Notes under the pieces: model-generated
Seen by the model: the letters and a program-made list of their open reading frames with translations, nothing else
The model's database searches: none
What the model was told of the DNA's origin: nothing
Translations under genes and position numbers: made by a program
Origin: Chamaea fasciata
Taxonomy: Eukaryota > Chordata > Aves > Passeriformes > Sylviidae
Direction of reading: 5' to 3'
Length of the DNA: 64,000 nt
Assembly (NCBI GenBank): GCA_029207755.1
Contig: JARCOQ010000008.1
Coordinates: 32,090,521-32,154,520 of the forward strand
Shown here: positions 40,601 to 53,330 of the stretch, in pieces
Layout: every line of letters starts with the position of its first letter
Position numbering within the stretch: position 1 is the first letter of the stretch

Positions 40601-41970
40601 AAATTTGATGAAGGTACTGAGAGCATCACTCTGGAGACTGGCTCCCCCTCATCCCCTTCTTTTCTTAACCACGGTTCCATCACCTTCAAAGTTAATTTCA
40701 CAGTTTTCTAGCTATTGCAGCAATAATACTGTTCTAAAATCAGGACCTCAGGAAATTCTTCCTTAAATAAAGATTAATATACAATAGAGCAAAATCTTCT
40801 AACCAAGAATACTCAGGGGGTGGATTTATTTTGTGTGTATTACTCCAGGAGTCTCATCAGAATAAGTAAAATCGAAACCAAGGGTGAACGAAGAGGAACA
40901 ACAGGAAACTAAAAAAGAAATATCCTTAGCATTTTTAATGGAGAATTTCAGAATTAACTGAACACTTTATGGTTTTTCAAATTTTTTTTTGAATTCTGCA
41001 GAGAATTAATGCAAATGATTCCAAACACAATATAAAAGATCAACACAGTATTATTGTTATCAATGGTTTTTGCAGTGTTGCCTAGAAAACCAGAATCAAA
41101 TTAGAGGAGCAGCATGGCAAACACTGAGAAAATAAGAAAAAAAAACCACAAAAAATGCCCAAACCAGAATACCCAAAAAACCCCAAGAAACATAACCAAT
41201 GAAAAAAATAACCCTGCAGGTTCTTTTCACCTTATTAAACTAAACTTGAGCTTTTAACAATTCAGTGGTCTAAGGGAAGGAGTTAATATTCAGTCTTGAT
41301 GGAAAATATACATGAAATTCTGTTGTGTCTTTTGATTTTTAGGATTGTTTTGTTTCTGTTCATGACAAAAACAATGAAAAAAAATCTGTTTGATGTACAA
41401 GATCTCATCATGCATCATGCAAACAATAAATAACTCAAATCCTTACTATTATCATATGAATGGTTTGTGTTAATCCCTGTTCTAAGCTGGTTCTCTTGTA
41501 AATGGAGTTCTGTTCTAGCCCAAAGCTCTGGCCCAGGCAATGCAGGAAGAGATTTGAAGCAGGTCCAAGCAGGATGAGCTCGCCCAAAGCTGCCAAAAGG
41601 CTTCACTTTTTTTCCTCTTTATTCAGATTGATCAAACCCATTCTAGTTTACAAGACACAAACAGACACATACTGATTTATCAGCGGCATGCACTTCTTGA
41701 GAAGTGAAGACCTACACTTATAAAATTATTGGGAATTTTAGCAAACACAAAATCCCTAGAAAGGAAGATTTTCACCATCCCATAAAATGATGGCATAAAC
41801 CTTTTAAGTATTCCAGCAATCATTTAGCCAAGTGTCTGCGACAGAATTTCAGAGGGAGAGCAGGTTTTGCCTTAGATTAGATCCATTCAAGTTATCAGCA
41901 GCTCTGGACAATGTTTCTGCACCAAATGTGTTTTTCCCATTTTTGAACGCAGTTTACTCGTGGTACATAC
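34636..41970. other. Intron stretch between the CR1 tail and the exon, nothing recognised
   Basis: AT-rich intron. The 169-codon frame on the minus strand at 38755-39264 is rich in Cys, Leu and Phe and matches nothing I know. No repeats beyond short A/T runs were seen. Confidence 0.6.
41962..41970 (-). promoter_or_regulatory. NCKAP5: 5' splice site of the NCKAP5 exon
   Basis: Read on the minus strand, the junction is CCAG|GTATGTACC. It matches the U1 consensus at -2 and -1 and at +1 to +3, +5 and +6. It splits an AG|N codon (Arg or Ser), which agrees with the Arg expected at this place in the mammalian protein. Confidence 0.85.
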
Positions 41971-42104
41971 CTGGAAAACTGTTCCTGCAGCCCCCGCATC
42001 TGAGCTCTGCTCCTCTCCGACTCCAGGGTCACCTCCCGTAATCTCTTTTCACTCTCAAGTCTCAAATGTCTTTCTTCCTCCAACTCATGTATCAGCTTCT
42101 CACG
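41971..42104 (-). CDS. NCKAP5: NCKAP5 internal coding exon (N-terminal coiled coil)
   Basis: Read on the minus strand, this exon encodes 44 full codons plus two bases of the next. The peptide starts REKLIHELEEERHLRLE and ends GLQEQFS, with the trailing AG expected to complete an Arg codon in the next exon. It holds 11 Glu, 8 Arg, 2 Lys, 7 Leu and no Pro. A heptad register runs through L4, L8, L22, V25, M36, L39 and F43, so a coiled coil is likely. From memory, human NCKAP5 has a nearly identical segment (HEKLIHELEEER...) with about seven substitutions and the same codon phase. NCKAP5 is a large protein that binds the SH3 domains of Nck; it and its paralogue NCKAP5L are linked to microtubules. 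The acceptor is tatttcag and the donor is CCAG|gtatgt. An ATG at 42114-42116 lies in the intron and is not a start. The gene identity rests on recalled sequence, not on a search. Confidence 0.93.
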
Positions 42105-42133
42105 CTGAAATACCATAAAAATTTACTCATTAG
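42105..42133 (-). promoter_or_regulatory. NCKAP5: 3' splice site and branch point of the NCKAP5 exon
   Basis: Read on the minus strand, the intron ends tatttcag directly before the exon base at 42104. A CTAAT branch-point match (plus-strand attag, 42129-42133) places the branch adenine at 42130, 26 nt from the exon, which is a normal distance. The pyrimidine tract is short and broken by purines, so the site is of medium strength. That leaves room for regulated inclusion, but this is inference. Confidence 0.75.
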
Positions 42134-42280
42134 TTTTACACATAAACCATATTTTAGGATAAAAAAATGAGATTTTATTTGGGAAAAATTATCAGAAACT
42201 CAAAATAATTAACCTACTAATCCAGTCCCATCATTTTTGTGCAGCAATGTTACATAGGTAAGAATTTTTTCAGATTATCC

Positions 42281-42309
42281 CATCACACTGAGCCACCCTC
42301 AGTGTGATG
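42281..42309. repeat. 12-bp perfect inverted repeat upstream of the NCKAP5 exon
   Basis: CATCACACTGAG at 42281-42292 and its exact reverse complement CTCAGTGTGATG at 42298-42309 are separated by the five bases CCACC. In the NCKAP5 pre-mRNA it would form a stable hairpin about 177 nt before the 3' splice site. Confidence 0.9.
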
Positions 42310-45300
42310 CCACACTCAGCACACTCATGGAGGTCAGCATACTGAAAAACAAACATCCACCCTCTCTTTCAAAGTGCTTTTCCTTTGTCTCCATTCAAAA
42401 TAAATATAAAAAATTAGATTTGAGATCTGTGACCCATCTTGCTTGAATGCAGACATGGGGAGCATGAAAAAAATCAAGAGGTCAACTTGTCACCCATCTT
42501 TGAATGTTTCAACCTCAGAAGGAGAAAAAGATCCTGCAGCCACTGGTTTTCTTGTTTTGGCTGAGAGGAGGATCCCCATCAGTAGAACAGAGTTTATTTG
42601 AATCTCCTTAGTCAAATACTATGATAATGAATGTGTTTTAAAAACTGAGTACAAAACAAACCAATATGAGAGTGATCAAAGTGTCATTAATATTACTAAC
42701 CGCTCTCAAACTGATATAATAACACTGATTAAGTAACTGATATATATATACAATATATACTATATCTAACTGATATAGTAAGAGACGGGTTTTGTTAATT
42801 CTTAAAACACAGGACCCAAAAACCCAACACACAATATACAGACTACCTGGATAAATCTACATTATGTCATGGCCTAAGCTTTTTTTTTAAAAAAAAAAAG
42901 AAAGAACATCATATAAATGGTAGATAAAGATTTAAAAATCTTAATTCAATAGTGGCTAAATATAATTTAAGAGGAGAAGAAAAATTAACCTAAAAGTTAT
43001 TGAAAATGTTATTGCAATTAAAAGATGTATTTACAGCCTTTTCCATGTGACCCTGTTAAATGGAAATGAAATGAAATTAAATTTTATCCTAGTGAATTTA
43101 AAGGAGATAACAAATCAATAAAACCCCCAAGGATTTTACGTGGCACTACATTACTCTCTGTCAGTGATGGGGTTCCCCTGTCTAGGAACAGGTGAGGTCA
43201 TTGTAAAGCTACAGTGGGTTCCCCACCCATCTGCTTTGTGCTTGTGGTGCAGGGAGATTTGCAGCCTGTCAGACAGCCTGATGTAATTCCATGATTGATC
43301 TAAATTTCCATGGCATACCTGCAAAAACGTATATAGAAATTATCCCTACAGTTTCATTAGTAAATAACAAAGGTATCTCAGAGATAAGCCATTAAATGGG
43401 GGAGACAGGCTATTTGTACAAATCTCACAGCTATAAATCTTACTGGATAATAATTTACAATAGCAGCAACCAGGGGACCAAAAATATGAACATTGCCAAG
43501 TGGAAAACGGATCTTAAAGACAGTGATAAATAAGCAGACGCCACAAAGGGAGGCTGCAAAGGTTTAAATGAAATATCTATATGCTCGTGAAAAAATAGGA
43601 GGAATTACTCAGAGAATAGAGGGGTTCTTTCTGGTTGGCCATATGTAATACCTGGAAAATGGAAAACTGCACAGCCAGAAACAAATTACTGGCAAATAAA
43701 TACACTGTTCTATCTAAATTATCTAATCACTGTCCTTAGTGTTACACAGCCATGTCCCACCAGGTGCTGGGTAACCCTCGGTTTCTGCCACAGGAGGAAG
43801 AGCAGAGAGTTCAGCACCAGGCAGAGGACAGACAGCAACTGGCTCACAGAGGATAACTCAGGCTAATGATATGGGAAGAATATTCACAGCAGTCAGTATT
43901 GCTCCAGCTTAGATCCCATCAATGCCAACTTCAAAATGATCCTGCTCCAGGAACTCTTGCGGAATTGCTGTCAGCATCTTCTCTTGTAGGAAGTTTCACT
44001 GCGGCTAAAGGGACATCTAGGACATCCCGAGTCAGTGGGTAACAAGGAAAATGACATAAAAGAAATACATAACTATCACCTGGGACTTAGGAAAAGTTTT
44101 CAGAAGATACTGGTGTCTACAGAAACTGGGCTTAAAACCAAATACGTAGCTGTTCCTACAGGAACTGAGAAGCCGCCTTGGAGGAAACTCAGGTGCTCCT
44201 ATTAACACCTGAGGGGCCAAACAGACCCAAGGCTGTGCCTGAGCTACCTGACACAGTAAAGATTAACTACAACAATGGACTGGAAAAGAGATTCAGCCTT
44301 GCCTTCATGGCTTATTCAGCATCACAAGAGCCACAATGATCTTCTTCTGATACAGCAACTACCTCTGCATGTCTGCTATGCTGACCCTGCTCTGGTCCTC
44401 AAATAAATCTTCCTACATTATGTACAAAGCCAGATCTCCACAGGTAGGACAGACAAAAAGTGACACTCCAAAAAGCAGACGAGTCTCCTGTTCTCCATCT
44501 CCCTGCCGAGGCTTCTGCAGGCTGCTCACAGCTCCACTGCCTGTCCTGCACCTACAGGCACGGCCACACTCCTGCCCACCACAAACCCGCACCTGGCAGA
44601 GAACTGCACAGACAGCACAGAGTCACAAACACAAACTTCTCCCTACAGGTCAAAGAGCTGTGCAAGCTATTTCTAGGTTTCATCTACCTCTTGCTGATAC
44701 GGTAGAGAATGCTGTTGCTGCCATTTACTCCTGTTCATGTGGGGACGGATATGTTATGGTCCTAGACAAAAAGATCGGCACATCCACACGGAGATTTTTT
44801 CCTTAAGAAGAAACAACATAGGAATTACCTTAAGAAAAGTGCTCTTAAACAAGCAACAAATGGGCATTAAAAGCACAGCAACATGTCAGGAATAAAATCC
44901 CTAAACGTTAGGAACTTCTGGAATGAGCTAAATGCCCAGTTCCAATTCAGCCACCTCACGGGCAAGAACTACAACACATTATTAGTTACATGAGCACGTA
45001 CTGCTGCTGCACGAAACTCCTGCTCCTTTCAGGTTTAGGGGTGAACAACAAACCAGTCACGAGGCCACAAGACCACAAACAACAGCACTGACCTATGGCC
45101 CTGAAATTCTGAGTTCTCTTCCCAGCTACCAAAACCCTCCTGTACGAACAGGGCCAAGACTTGCCCACAGGAAAGCTGCACAGCAACAACACCGTCAGCC
45201 CTCACTGCCGGGATTCTTCACAAGAATTTGTTGGCAACCTCGCAGCACTTCTGCCATTTCTTGCAGGCAGAAAGCAGATCTGTTTTCAGCCAGATCACTG

Positions 45301-46125
45301 ACAATAAATACTGTGAAGTGGGGAGAAAAAGGTGTAAGAGACCACCCACACTTGGGAGGTTTTTAGTCTGCAGGACACAAAACAGTCAGCTATACTGCAC
45401 AGAGAAGGTAGCTCCCAGCAGTAGTGACCTTATCCAGCAGAAAAAAGAACTAGATTTTTATTCAGACCCAGAAAATCCATAATGAAGTGTCAGAAGAGAG
45501 AAGTGAGCCTAACGTACAGAAAGGCCAGGATTAAACTGAGATTTTTTAGATTTTTTTTGGCTCCTGGAAGAAGAAAACATATCCCTGAACTTTGCAGGAA
45601 TTTTGTGCTGACATAATGCACTTTACAAGCTCCTCTGTGCTAACCCCACTTTCTTCCTGTGCAAAAAAAAGGCGCGTGAGAAGAAATAAACAGAACTCGT
45701 TAAAGGTTTTATAGTGAATATAAGCTTAATAGAAAGTAATAGAATTAGCATGCTATGTGAAGAAAAAGTTGAATAAAAAAAGTCTGTGAAATGCTTCAGT
45801 TCATCTTAACACTAGAAAAATCATTTCCATCTTGCAATGAAGTTATGTATTCCCACTTGCCAATTCCTCTTTAATTACAGATTCTTCTCTCCACGAGCTC
45901 TGCTCAAACTATTTTTCCCTGTTTCCTCTCCTTGCAGCACAGCTGTACCCTTCCCTTCTTAGAAGCATAACCTTTACTTGATTCCTGCTTCCCCTTTTCA
46001 GCCTCCCCAGAGAGCCTGACTTTCATCACATCACCCAGTCAAATTCCTGATAACTTTTCAAACAGGCAAAAAATTCATGTGAACAAACTAGAGTGAAAGA
46101 CAGTGTTAGCAAACTCTCCTGATAC
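42310..46125. other. Intron stretch with A/T runs, little else
   Basis: It contains a T9A11 self-complementary run (42880-42899) and a TATA-rich stretch (42735-42780). The moderately GC-rich part near 44480-44620 lies inside a 145-codon plus-strand frame with no recognised domain. Confidence 0.55.
42759..42779. repeat. 8-bp inverted repeat in an AT-rich stretch
   Basis: ACTATATC (42759-42766) and GATATAGT (42772-42779) flank a 5-base loop. It lies in a TATA-rich run (42735-42780), where short palindromes are expected by chance. Confidence 0.8.
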
Positions 46126-46230
46126 CTTCGTGCAAGTACTGGAATATTTTAACGTGGAACAAAGTTTCACGGGCTGCTCATTATGCTCCTGAGCCAGCGC
46201 CTGCACTTCAGCAAGCTCCTTTTCGTGTAG
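46126..46230 (-). other. Candidate cassette coding exon in the NCKAP5 intron
   Basis: On the minus strand, tttctacag is followed by a 105-nt open segment ending ACGAAG|gtatca. It begins LHEKELAEVQALAQEHNEQ, which is rich in Glu, Leu, Ala and Gln and looks like coding for a coiled coil. It then passes into a less helical tail (PVKLCST...). With these boundaries it is a multiple of three and enters the frame of the exon at 42104 without a shift. The acceptor is fair; the donor lacks G at +5 and is weak. I do not recall this peptide in mammalian NCKAP5, so it could be a bird-specific or alternative exon, a decayed exon, or chance. Confidence 0.35.
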
Positions 46231-49200
46231 CTGTAGAAATGTTCGTGTCAAAATGTTTCATTCCTCATCCAGGCAGGGACATGTACCACACGTTACGTCA
46301 TCCTCTAAAAGTTAAGGAAGGAATGCAATCTGAGCTACTCACGATCAAAACAAAAAGCATGAGAACTATTTTTAACTAGACTGGGAGTAATGCATGTGTT
46401 TGACAGTGAAATGTGATTAGTTCCTCAGCACTCCATGAAGAGACCAAGAGACACCATTTATTCTCAGAGTTACTGTTTAGTAGCTGTGCTCTCAGTCTAA
46501 GCACTAACCCTGTGCAGCCATACAAGTGTCTCCCAAGAGGAGCTCAACCATTTGTGTCTCCTTTAATTACCCTGGGATGTGTCACAAATGTCAGCACCGG
46601 GTTCTTTCACGTTCCACCAAAGTGGAAATGTGGAAATGTCTGGTCTGTTGGGTGAGGAAGCATGAGTGTGGATGGGGCAGGTGGCAGCCTGCAAGGCAGG
46701 CAGCAGCATGGTCCTTTGCTCCTGAACAGCCTGACACCGGCACACAGAGGGAATGTGTGGCACGGCAAGGTTTGGCATGGAAATGCTGATCTCTTACCTC
46801 TTCTTCATTTCAGGGCTATTTCATTGTTAACTTTAAATCTAGACACGGATGGCACTTAAGCCTTCAAAGTCAGGGACTCGGAGTTTTGCCTCCTTTATTT
46901 GTTACTGCTGGTAAAATCATCAAATGTCTCATCAGAATGGCGAGACCAACATCATGAAAATGCTTCTCAGAGAAGTATCTGGTGATTTCTCCTCACGAGG
47001 GTCAAGCATTTCAGTAACTCAAGCAGATTTCTCATTCCAAAACTCTCCATCTCCCCTTCTTTATATTCGTGTACAAACTTCTCTGTAATTTTTTGTCCCC
47101 CAGGTCTGCTGAGGATGGGGAGCAGAAGCAAAGCTGACCCAAGGCTCAGCTCAGCCTACAACATCAGCATTCCTTTTTTTAACTTGTTCATTTACCTTTT
47201 TCATTAAAAAATCATAGCATCATAATTAATAATTTTATCTATATGTTAAAGGAAAACGTGGCTGTGTGTCAAGATTTAAAACTAAAGATGACTGCAAGTG
47301 AAGAATTAGAGGTGTGGGGCACACACACATACACCAAGCAGGCTGCACAGGGCATTGCTGCCCATCAGGGACAGCCCAACACTTCCTTTAGGAACTGCTC
47401 CCTCCTCCTTCTGTTTAGCTTATCCTTGGGCCTTATGAAAAGCAGCTCTTCAGAACAGCAAGATATAACCTGACTGATTAGTTCAAATACCAAAAATGTC
47501 TCAAGAGGGGCACATATAAAATCTCTCATCATTAAGATTATATTATAAGTAGGGGAAAGAGCTGCAGATTAAGTAGAAGTAAGAATCCTCTAGTCTTGAA
47601 TTTGTTCTTTGCTTCCCCTGTGCATCCTAAGAAAGGGTTTACTATGGTGCTGCTAATTATGCAAACGTGGGACCAATATTTTGTCAAAAGAAGTCTACAT
47701 GAGAATATTTAGCACAGGCTTAATGTTGCCCAAAATCAGGCTAATAACCTTCACATTAAATTTTTAACAACTACTTTAAAGCATTTGCTAAAGAGGGTCA
47801 CAATTTCTGTGTAATTAATATTGATTTCAAACAGATACTTTGCAATGAATTTAAATGATGGGAAGAAAAGAATAAAATAATTTTTGGTTTAGAGTTTGAA
47901 GTACCATTAAGCCATTGCAAACCCAATCTGAGTTTTTATGTATTTATTTTTAATGCATTTTTCTGATGCCGTTCCTCTGATACCTTGCCATAAAAGTCGT
48001 AATTTAACGGACTCATAGCCTGGTTTACGACACAACATCCCATGAGCCAGAGAGAATGTAGCCACAAAGTAGACAACAATGAAAACTGAATGAAGCAAAC
48101 ACAGCAGCTACTAGAAACACACTCAAATTAGTTTTTCTAGCAAGCCAATGCTCAATACTCTCATTAATAAATAGGTACATTCAAAGTATTCAAGCCCACC
48201 GTTTTATCACCCTTGTATACCCTTTTGAAAGACTGCTTCAGGCAGGAGCCCCAGGACAGCCTGGGACAAGAGACGAGAGGGGGATGGTGAAGCAGTTCCA
48301 TTTCTCAATAATTAATTATGAAATATTAATTGAAATAGAAACCGGAATTTGCAACTTGGTCTCCCAGTTGGTTTTACAAAGTAACTCATTTTTTCTGATG
48401 CAATGAATATTTAATTCTCCCAACAAAATGCCTGGTGATCAAATGGTATTTGTTCAAGTGCCACAAAATTCACCTGAGCCCCAGCTGCTCACGGCCCAAG
48501 CAGTCGGGGAAAGGGAAGCACAAATGTTCTCTGTGTTACAGGTATTTTGTGAGAGCTTGTGTTTGGGCCTTGCAAATCAAACAGGTCAAGGAGTCCAAGG
48601 TGGTTCACCCTCATCTAACACAGAAGGTGGGTGGAATCTCTTTGTCGAGATTTTCACCTCTCTCCAGAGGCAGCTGGACCTGCTTGTCCCCCTCCTGCAA
48701 AGCCCAGTGCTCTCCCCCCAAACTCCTCATGTGCAACCTGCTCCCAAATCCAGCACACAGGATATTACAGTCCTCTATCTGAACCTATTTCACTCACAAA
48801 TGACAGGAAAGAAATGTGATTAAAAACCAGAGAGCATATATAATTTTTTATTTCATCCTGAATTGCACTGGGTACTGTATTTTCGTTCAAATTAAAATGA
48901 GTCGAACTTCAGTGTCCTTTGTTTGCTACTCATCGATCCCTGTTAAACCAAATGTTTCTCATTCTGTAATCAATACTTCTCTGCAAAAATAAACCCAGGC
49001 ACTGACAAACAACTTTGCAGAACATTGCAGCACTCCTTGTAGTGGACTTTCTCAGCATGAAAAAAACATTCCCCCAAAGAATGGGGAAAAAAGAATTGCA
49101 CTGCTTACTGTGCTTATTACAATTTTTACAGGCTGCTTACAGTGCAATCATTTTACTGAAGAAATACTTATTAAAATAACCAGCTATTGAAAGCTTTCCA

Positions 49201-52200
49201 ACAGTGCCAATGCCTTTGTCCCTCGTTACCTTTTCCAGCTACACTGGGAATACTGACAAGTACTTAAACACCCAAAGCCTACCCAGGGATGAAGTTACAG
49301 GTGTATTTCAAGCACAGTGAAGCACTGAAGTAAAAACAGCAATAACATAAACACTTGGAGGGCTCATGGAGGGAGAGGTAGCTTTACTTCCACGTCTCTT
49401 CACAATAAGAAAGTTAATGGTGAGGTTGTGTGGCTGCTTTGCAATCGAAACGAATTTCTTCATTTCACCTTTACCTGACAGACTTGTACTAGAGAGGCTA
49501 AAGAACGAAATTTCCTTGGTTTATATTAAGCATCTACTTTTTTTCCCCAATTATTTTATGATGTAACCATTTTGCTTAAACTTATTCCTGCTACAGCTTT
49601 GCAACAGTAAGATATAAATAGTAGAAAAAGCAGTATCCTAATTTTAGGCTGGTATCTTCTAGCTTTTTCATACCAGTAAGAAAAAATTATGGTTCTTGAG
49701 AACAGCATTCTGCTCCCAAAGTGACAGGCTGCCCAAAAAACAGGGGAAAATCTAACTGATACTAAATAATTTCTTTTAGAATTTTCTAAAAATGTTTTGA
49801 AACCAGTTAAAATTATATAATTTGAAGCAAATCATTCATTTTTCACTACAAAATTTCTATATGCTAACACATCTGTCTCTTTGGCTTCATCTCAGACTAG
49901 CACAGGTATCCCATGACTTTCAGATGTAAACCTCAAGCTTTTCTTGCCTCTAAGATGAGTAGCGAAACAGGAAATGCTCATTATTACTATTATTATTAGT
50001 GATATTTTGGTGACAGTAATTTACACACTTCATATTGTTAGGTGATAACACTGCTCCAAAGCCATTCAAGGAAATTAGAAACTGTTTCTCGGTGTGGTTA
50101 CTCCTTCTGAACAAAAGAAGATGCTAGCTTTCATTGTGCACTAGCTCAAAATTGCCACCATGTGGAAGGACAGCAACTTAATTTAGCATTATTTATACTG
50201 CATTGATACGGTTTTAATTGCATCTGTGCGACAGAATAACTGCTGTGCTGAAGCTCCTTTATCATTGCAAGCCTACAATTAATCTGAATTAGGCAGGCTA
50301 TTACACCAGCAGTACTGTATATATAGTTGGAGTTGAGATAACATTTATTTTACAAGGGAAAAAAAAAATTAAATAATTCATAAAACCTTTTGGCTCAGAA
50401 TTGGATAGTGAGAACCACTGTTTGCCCATCTCCACCGGTGCCTCAAAAGGGAGCTCTGACTGCCCAGCGGCTCCTTATTTCTGTGAAACACCCAATGACA
50501 CGCCTCAAAAAATCAGAGTCGCCTTGAGAAAAGAAATTAAATAGCAAAAAATCCCTCTCATAGTCTTCCAGAAATTACCAGACTGAAGTGAACTCTGCGG
50601 ACCTGTTTCAGCAGCTGTACTGGAGACACAGCTGCAGCCACAGAGCCTCAGACAGCAGCGCATTCATACAGGTGGAACACTCCCACCCCTGTTGCCATCG
50701 TTCTCTCGGCTTCTTCAAGCTCATCTCTGAGTCATACTTGCAGTGTTGAATGGAGACAAGTAATACACGTTCTGAAAATCTTGTCTCCCTGATAAAACTG
50801 TTGCTATTTATTCAAATTCACAACTGACAGCCCAATTTTGAAGACTTGCTTCAGTTCTTAGCATAATTCATTTCTCCATTTTAAACGTTATTTTTTTGTA
50901 GTCAGAGGGGTGTAGAGAGAATTACTATTTGTGAACCTGAAGGTCCCACATAGTCAGCTCATGATTTTTTTTTAATTAATAATCTTTAAATGATAACACT
51001 TTAAATTTGCAAATGTAATTGAGCTTCTAATAGCTTCTACAGACAGCAATTAAAGAAATCTCATTTCTCTAAATTAAACATAATGAAATGTTTTTCAAGT
51101 TCAAATAAAAACTTGCTAACTCTATTAAGATAGGTATAATCCATATAAATACCTGGTATTCAAAAGTGTGAAGTAGAAAACTCTGTCAATATCAAAATTA
51201 GAAACAGTGGGACTGCTAAGTAATACAAGGAACAAAAAACTCCCTGAAACATCTTAGCTTACAATGAGTAATTATAATTTCAAGCCCTTTACTACATGTT
51301 TTTGTGGTAAAGTGCCTTGCATTACATTAAGATTTCTAACTAGGCATAAAGCTGGTTTTTTGGGTTTTCATACCATGTATATGCAGTATCTTCTTACTAG
51401 AAAAAAAGTTTTATAACCAAGGTAACTTGTTTACAAAGATCCTTGTCTAATTCCCTTGCAAACATGCAAAAATCCCCAGTCTCTGTTTGTGTTTCTCACT
51501 TGTTTGATTCCAGAAATTTTATAATAATGATGTTTGAACCACAAAACAGCACAAAAGAGTGTGTGTAGAGAACAACTTGCAAGAGCCAACCCACCTGGGC
51601 CAGCAAAGTGTCAGTTGTTTGATTCTCCTACAATTTTCTACCAGATCTGCAACTCTTGAACGTATCCGGAAGGGATATCAACACAGCAATGCAGAAAACA
51701 GAAGGTAAAACGTTGTCTAGCAAAACAAAAGCTCCAGCTCACAGAAACAGAACTGAGGTTTTGGAAGTTGAGCTTCTCATAAGAACACAACTGTATCTGT
51801 GAGTAAATAAAACTGGCACCAAAACATCAGCTATAACACAGGTCCAGCCTGAATTTACACACATAAATACTTCACAGACTCTGAGAGTTCAGAGCTGAAT
51901 GTTCTACTGATGACAGGCGCAAGCCTCTCAGCCACTTTCTAGCGGATTTATTTGAACAAACAGGCCACGGAACAAGCTCCCCACTCACAAAGACAAGAAA
52001 TAAATGATCCAAGAAGGAACCAGGTTCCAGAATATGCCTGATCTCATGGGATTTTGTCTACATTTGGCAAGCAGAAACTCCCTCTTGGATCAGAAGTCTT
52101 GCAGCAAGAGCCAGGAGATTTGTGTGAAGTTCTCTCAAGTACAAGATCTTTGGACTTTTTGTGACCTACAGCTACAACTGTGCTCTGTGTAAATGCACAA

Positions 52201-52929
52201 GATGAGCCCCAGGCCACAAGGTTTAGGATAATTGCCACACTTGCACTTGCTGAGCTTACATTTAATTTTTGATGCGCCATTAGTTTCTTCTGTACCTAAG
52301 GAATAGGTATTTGCTGTCAGTTTGGATGAAATTTCAGCCTAGACATAGACTTCAGGAGGAAGGAGTGAAGAGAATCCTTGAGCTCTGAAAACCAGGACAT
52401 CCCACATCTACGAAGGATTTACGAAAGTGTTTTTAGAAAGCCAGGCATTTTCCAGGCCCTGTCTTCATTGTTTGGAGTGTCTATAGAAGATAATTCCACA
52501 AATTGTGGCAAACAGTGGTCAGCTCAGACTCAGAAGATTTATTTTAATTCCTTTTAACCAGGTAATAATATTTTGATAAGCCACTACGTAAACATTACCA
52601 CAGAACAGTATTTTTTGCATACTTGCAAACGGCTATGAAGACCAGACAGAGTGGGGGGGGAGAGAAGTTAATGGAAGACTGTGAATTCATAGTCATGCCG
52701 GACTTTGATTTCTCAAACACTGATGCCTGTCCATTTAGAAGAATTACAGTGGAATAGTGCCCAGCAGAAATAAAACATGAGTTGTGAAAGGGCAGAAGAG
52801 AAGGGTCAGGTAAAAAAGTCAGTGAGAGGTGATGTGCCACTCACGCTACACTTGTACACCTGATATGGGTTTTAACCCATGGAACCCACACGAAGCAATG
52901 CAGAAATCACTGCAGAATTTACTGCTACG
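46231..52929. other. Intron stretch, no confident feature
   Basis: Mostly AT-rich. An ATTA/TAAT-rich run lies at 48307-48332 (aataattaattatgaaatat and onward), which may simply reflect composition. The 131-codon plus-strand frame at 48428-48823 has no recognised domain. Confidence 0.5.
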
Positions 52930-53330
52930 CTCTCTGAAGTGTGCAGTGAAGGGGGACACAGCCCCAGAGCAGGAGTAACAAGAGGGCCCAGCCACCAGGT
53001 TTCCTCTGGATCCAGCTGTGCTGGGAGCCAAGGTCATCGCCCCAGACTGACCCTGCCCGATGGGCAGCTGGAGGTCACCAGCCTCTCCAGTCCGCAGAGA
53101 ATCGCCTGAGGCTCGGCACAGGAGCAAGGCAAGGCTTAGCTGAGCCCCCAGCAGGGCTTTGCAGTCACCTGGCGGGTGGTGCAATGAGGCAGAAGATGGA
53201 GCAGCAGCATAATCCCAGCGCAGTGGGCCGGGGTGACAGCAACCCCCAGCAGGGACACAGCCACATCCTAAACGCCTCCTGCTTACCTGCAGTGCCTGTG
53301 TGCCTGCCTCCTCTGTCACTGACCAGCGTG
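52930..53330. other. GC-rich patch with a strong minus-strand splice-donor match
   Basis: A GC-rich stretch of about 400 bp with around ten CpGs. On the minus strand, CTGCAG|gtaagc (exon side ending at 53287) is a near-ideal donor that closes the open segment VTEEAGTQALQ. No convincing acceptor was seen: the upstream AGs lack a pyrimidine tract. It could be a first exon of a non-coding or alternative transcript. Confidence 0.25.

Larger units (their letters stand above)
1..41970 (-). other. NCKAP5: NCKAP5 intron downstream of the exon (continues past the window)
   Basis: The whole stretch left of the exon reads as intron. It is AT-rich, with stop codons dispersed in all frames and no sequence resembling the expected next coding segment (an MEETVR-like start in the human protein as I recall it). 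The only recognisable transposon is the CR1 tail at 34530. NCKAP5 introns are very large in other vertebrates, so an intron over 41 kb is not surprising. A nested non-coding gene could lie here unseen. Confidence 0.75.

Noticed and set aside
42114..42116. ATG in frame just before the NCKAP5 exon
   Set aside because: It lies in the intron, upstream of the tatttcag acceptor. The exon is internal and the frame before it is not conserved coding.
50660..50731. Minus-strand RDELEEAER-like segment, resembling another coiled-coil exon
   Set aside because: The acceptor is poor, no convincing donor follows, and the phase does not fit the neighbouring candidates. Short charged runs arise by chance in purine-rich DNA.
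52846..53319. 157-codon minus-strand frame in the GC-rich patch
   Set aside because: It starts at a non-ATG codon and has no known domain, and high GC makes long frames likely. Only the splice-donor match is kept as a weak signal.
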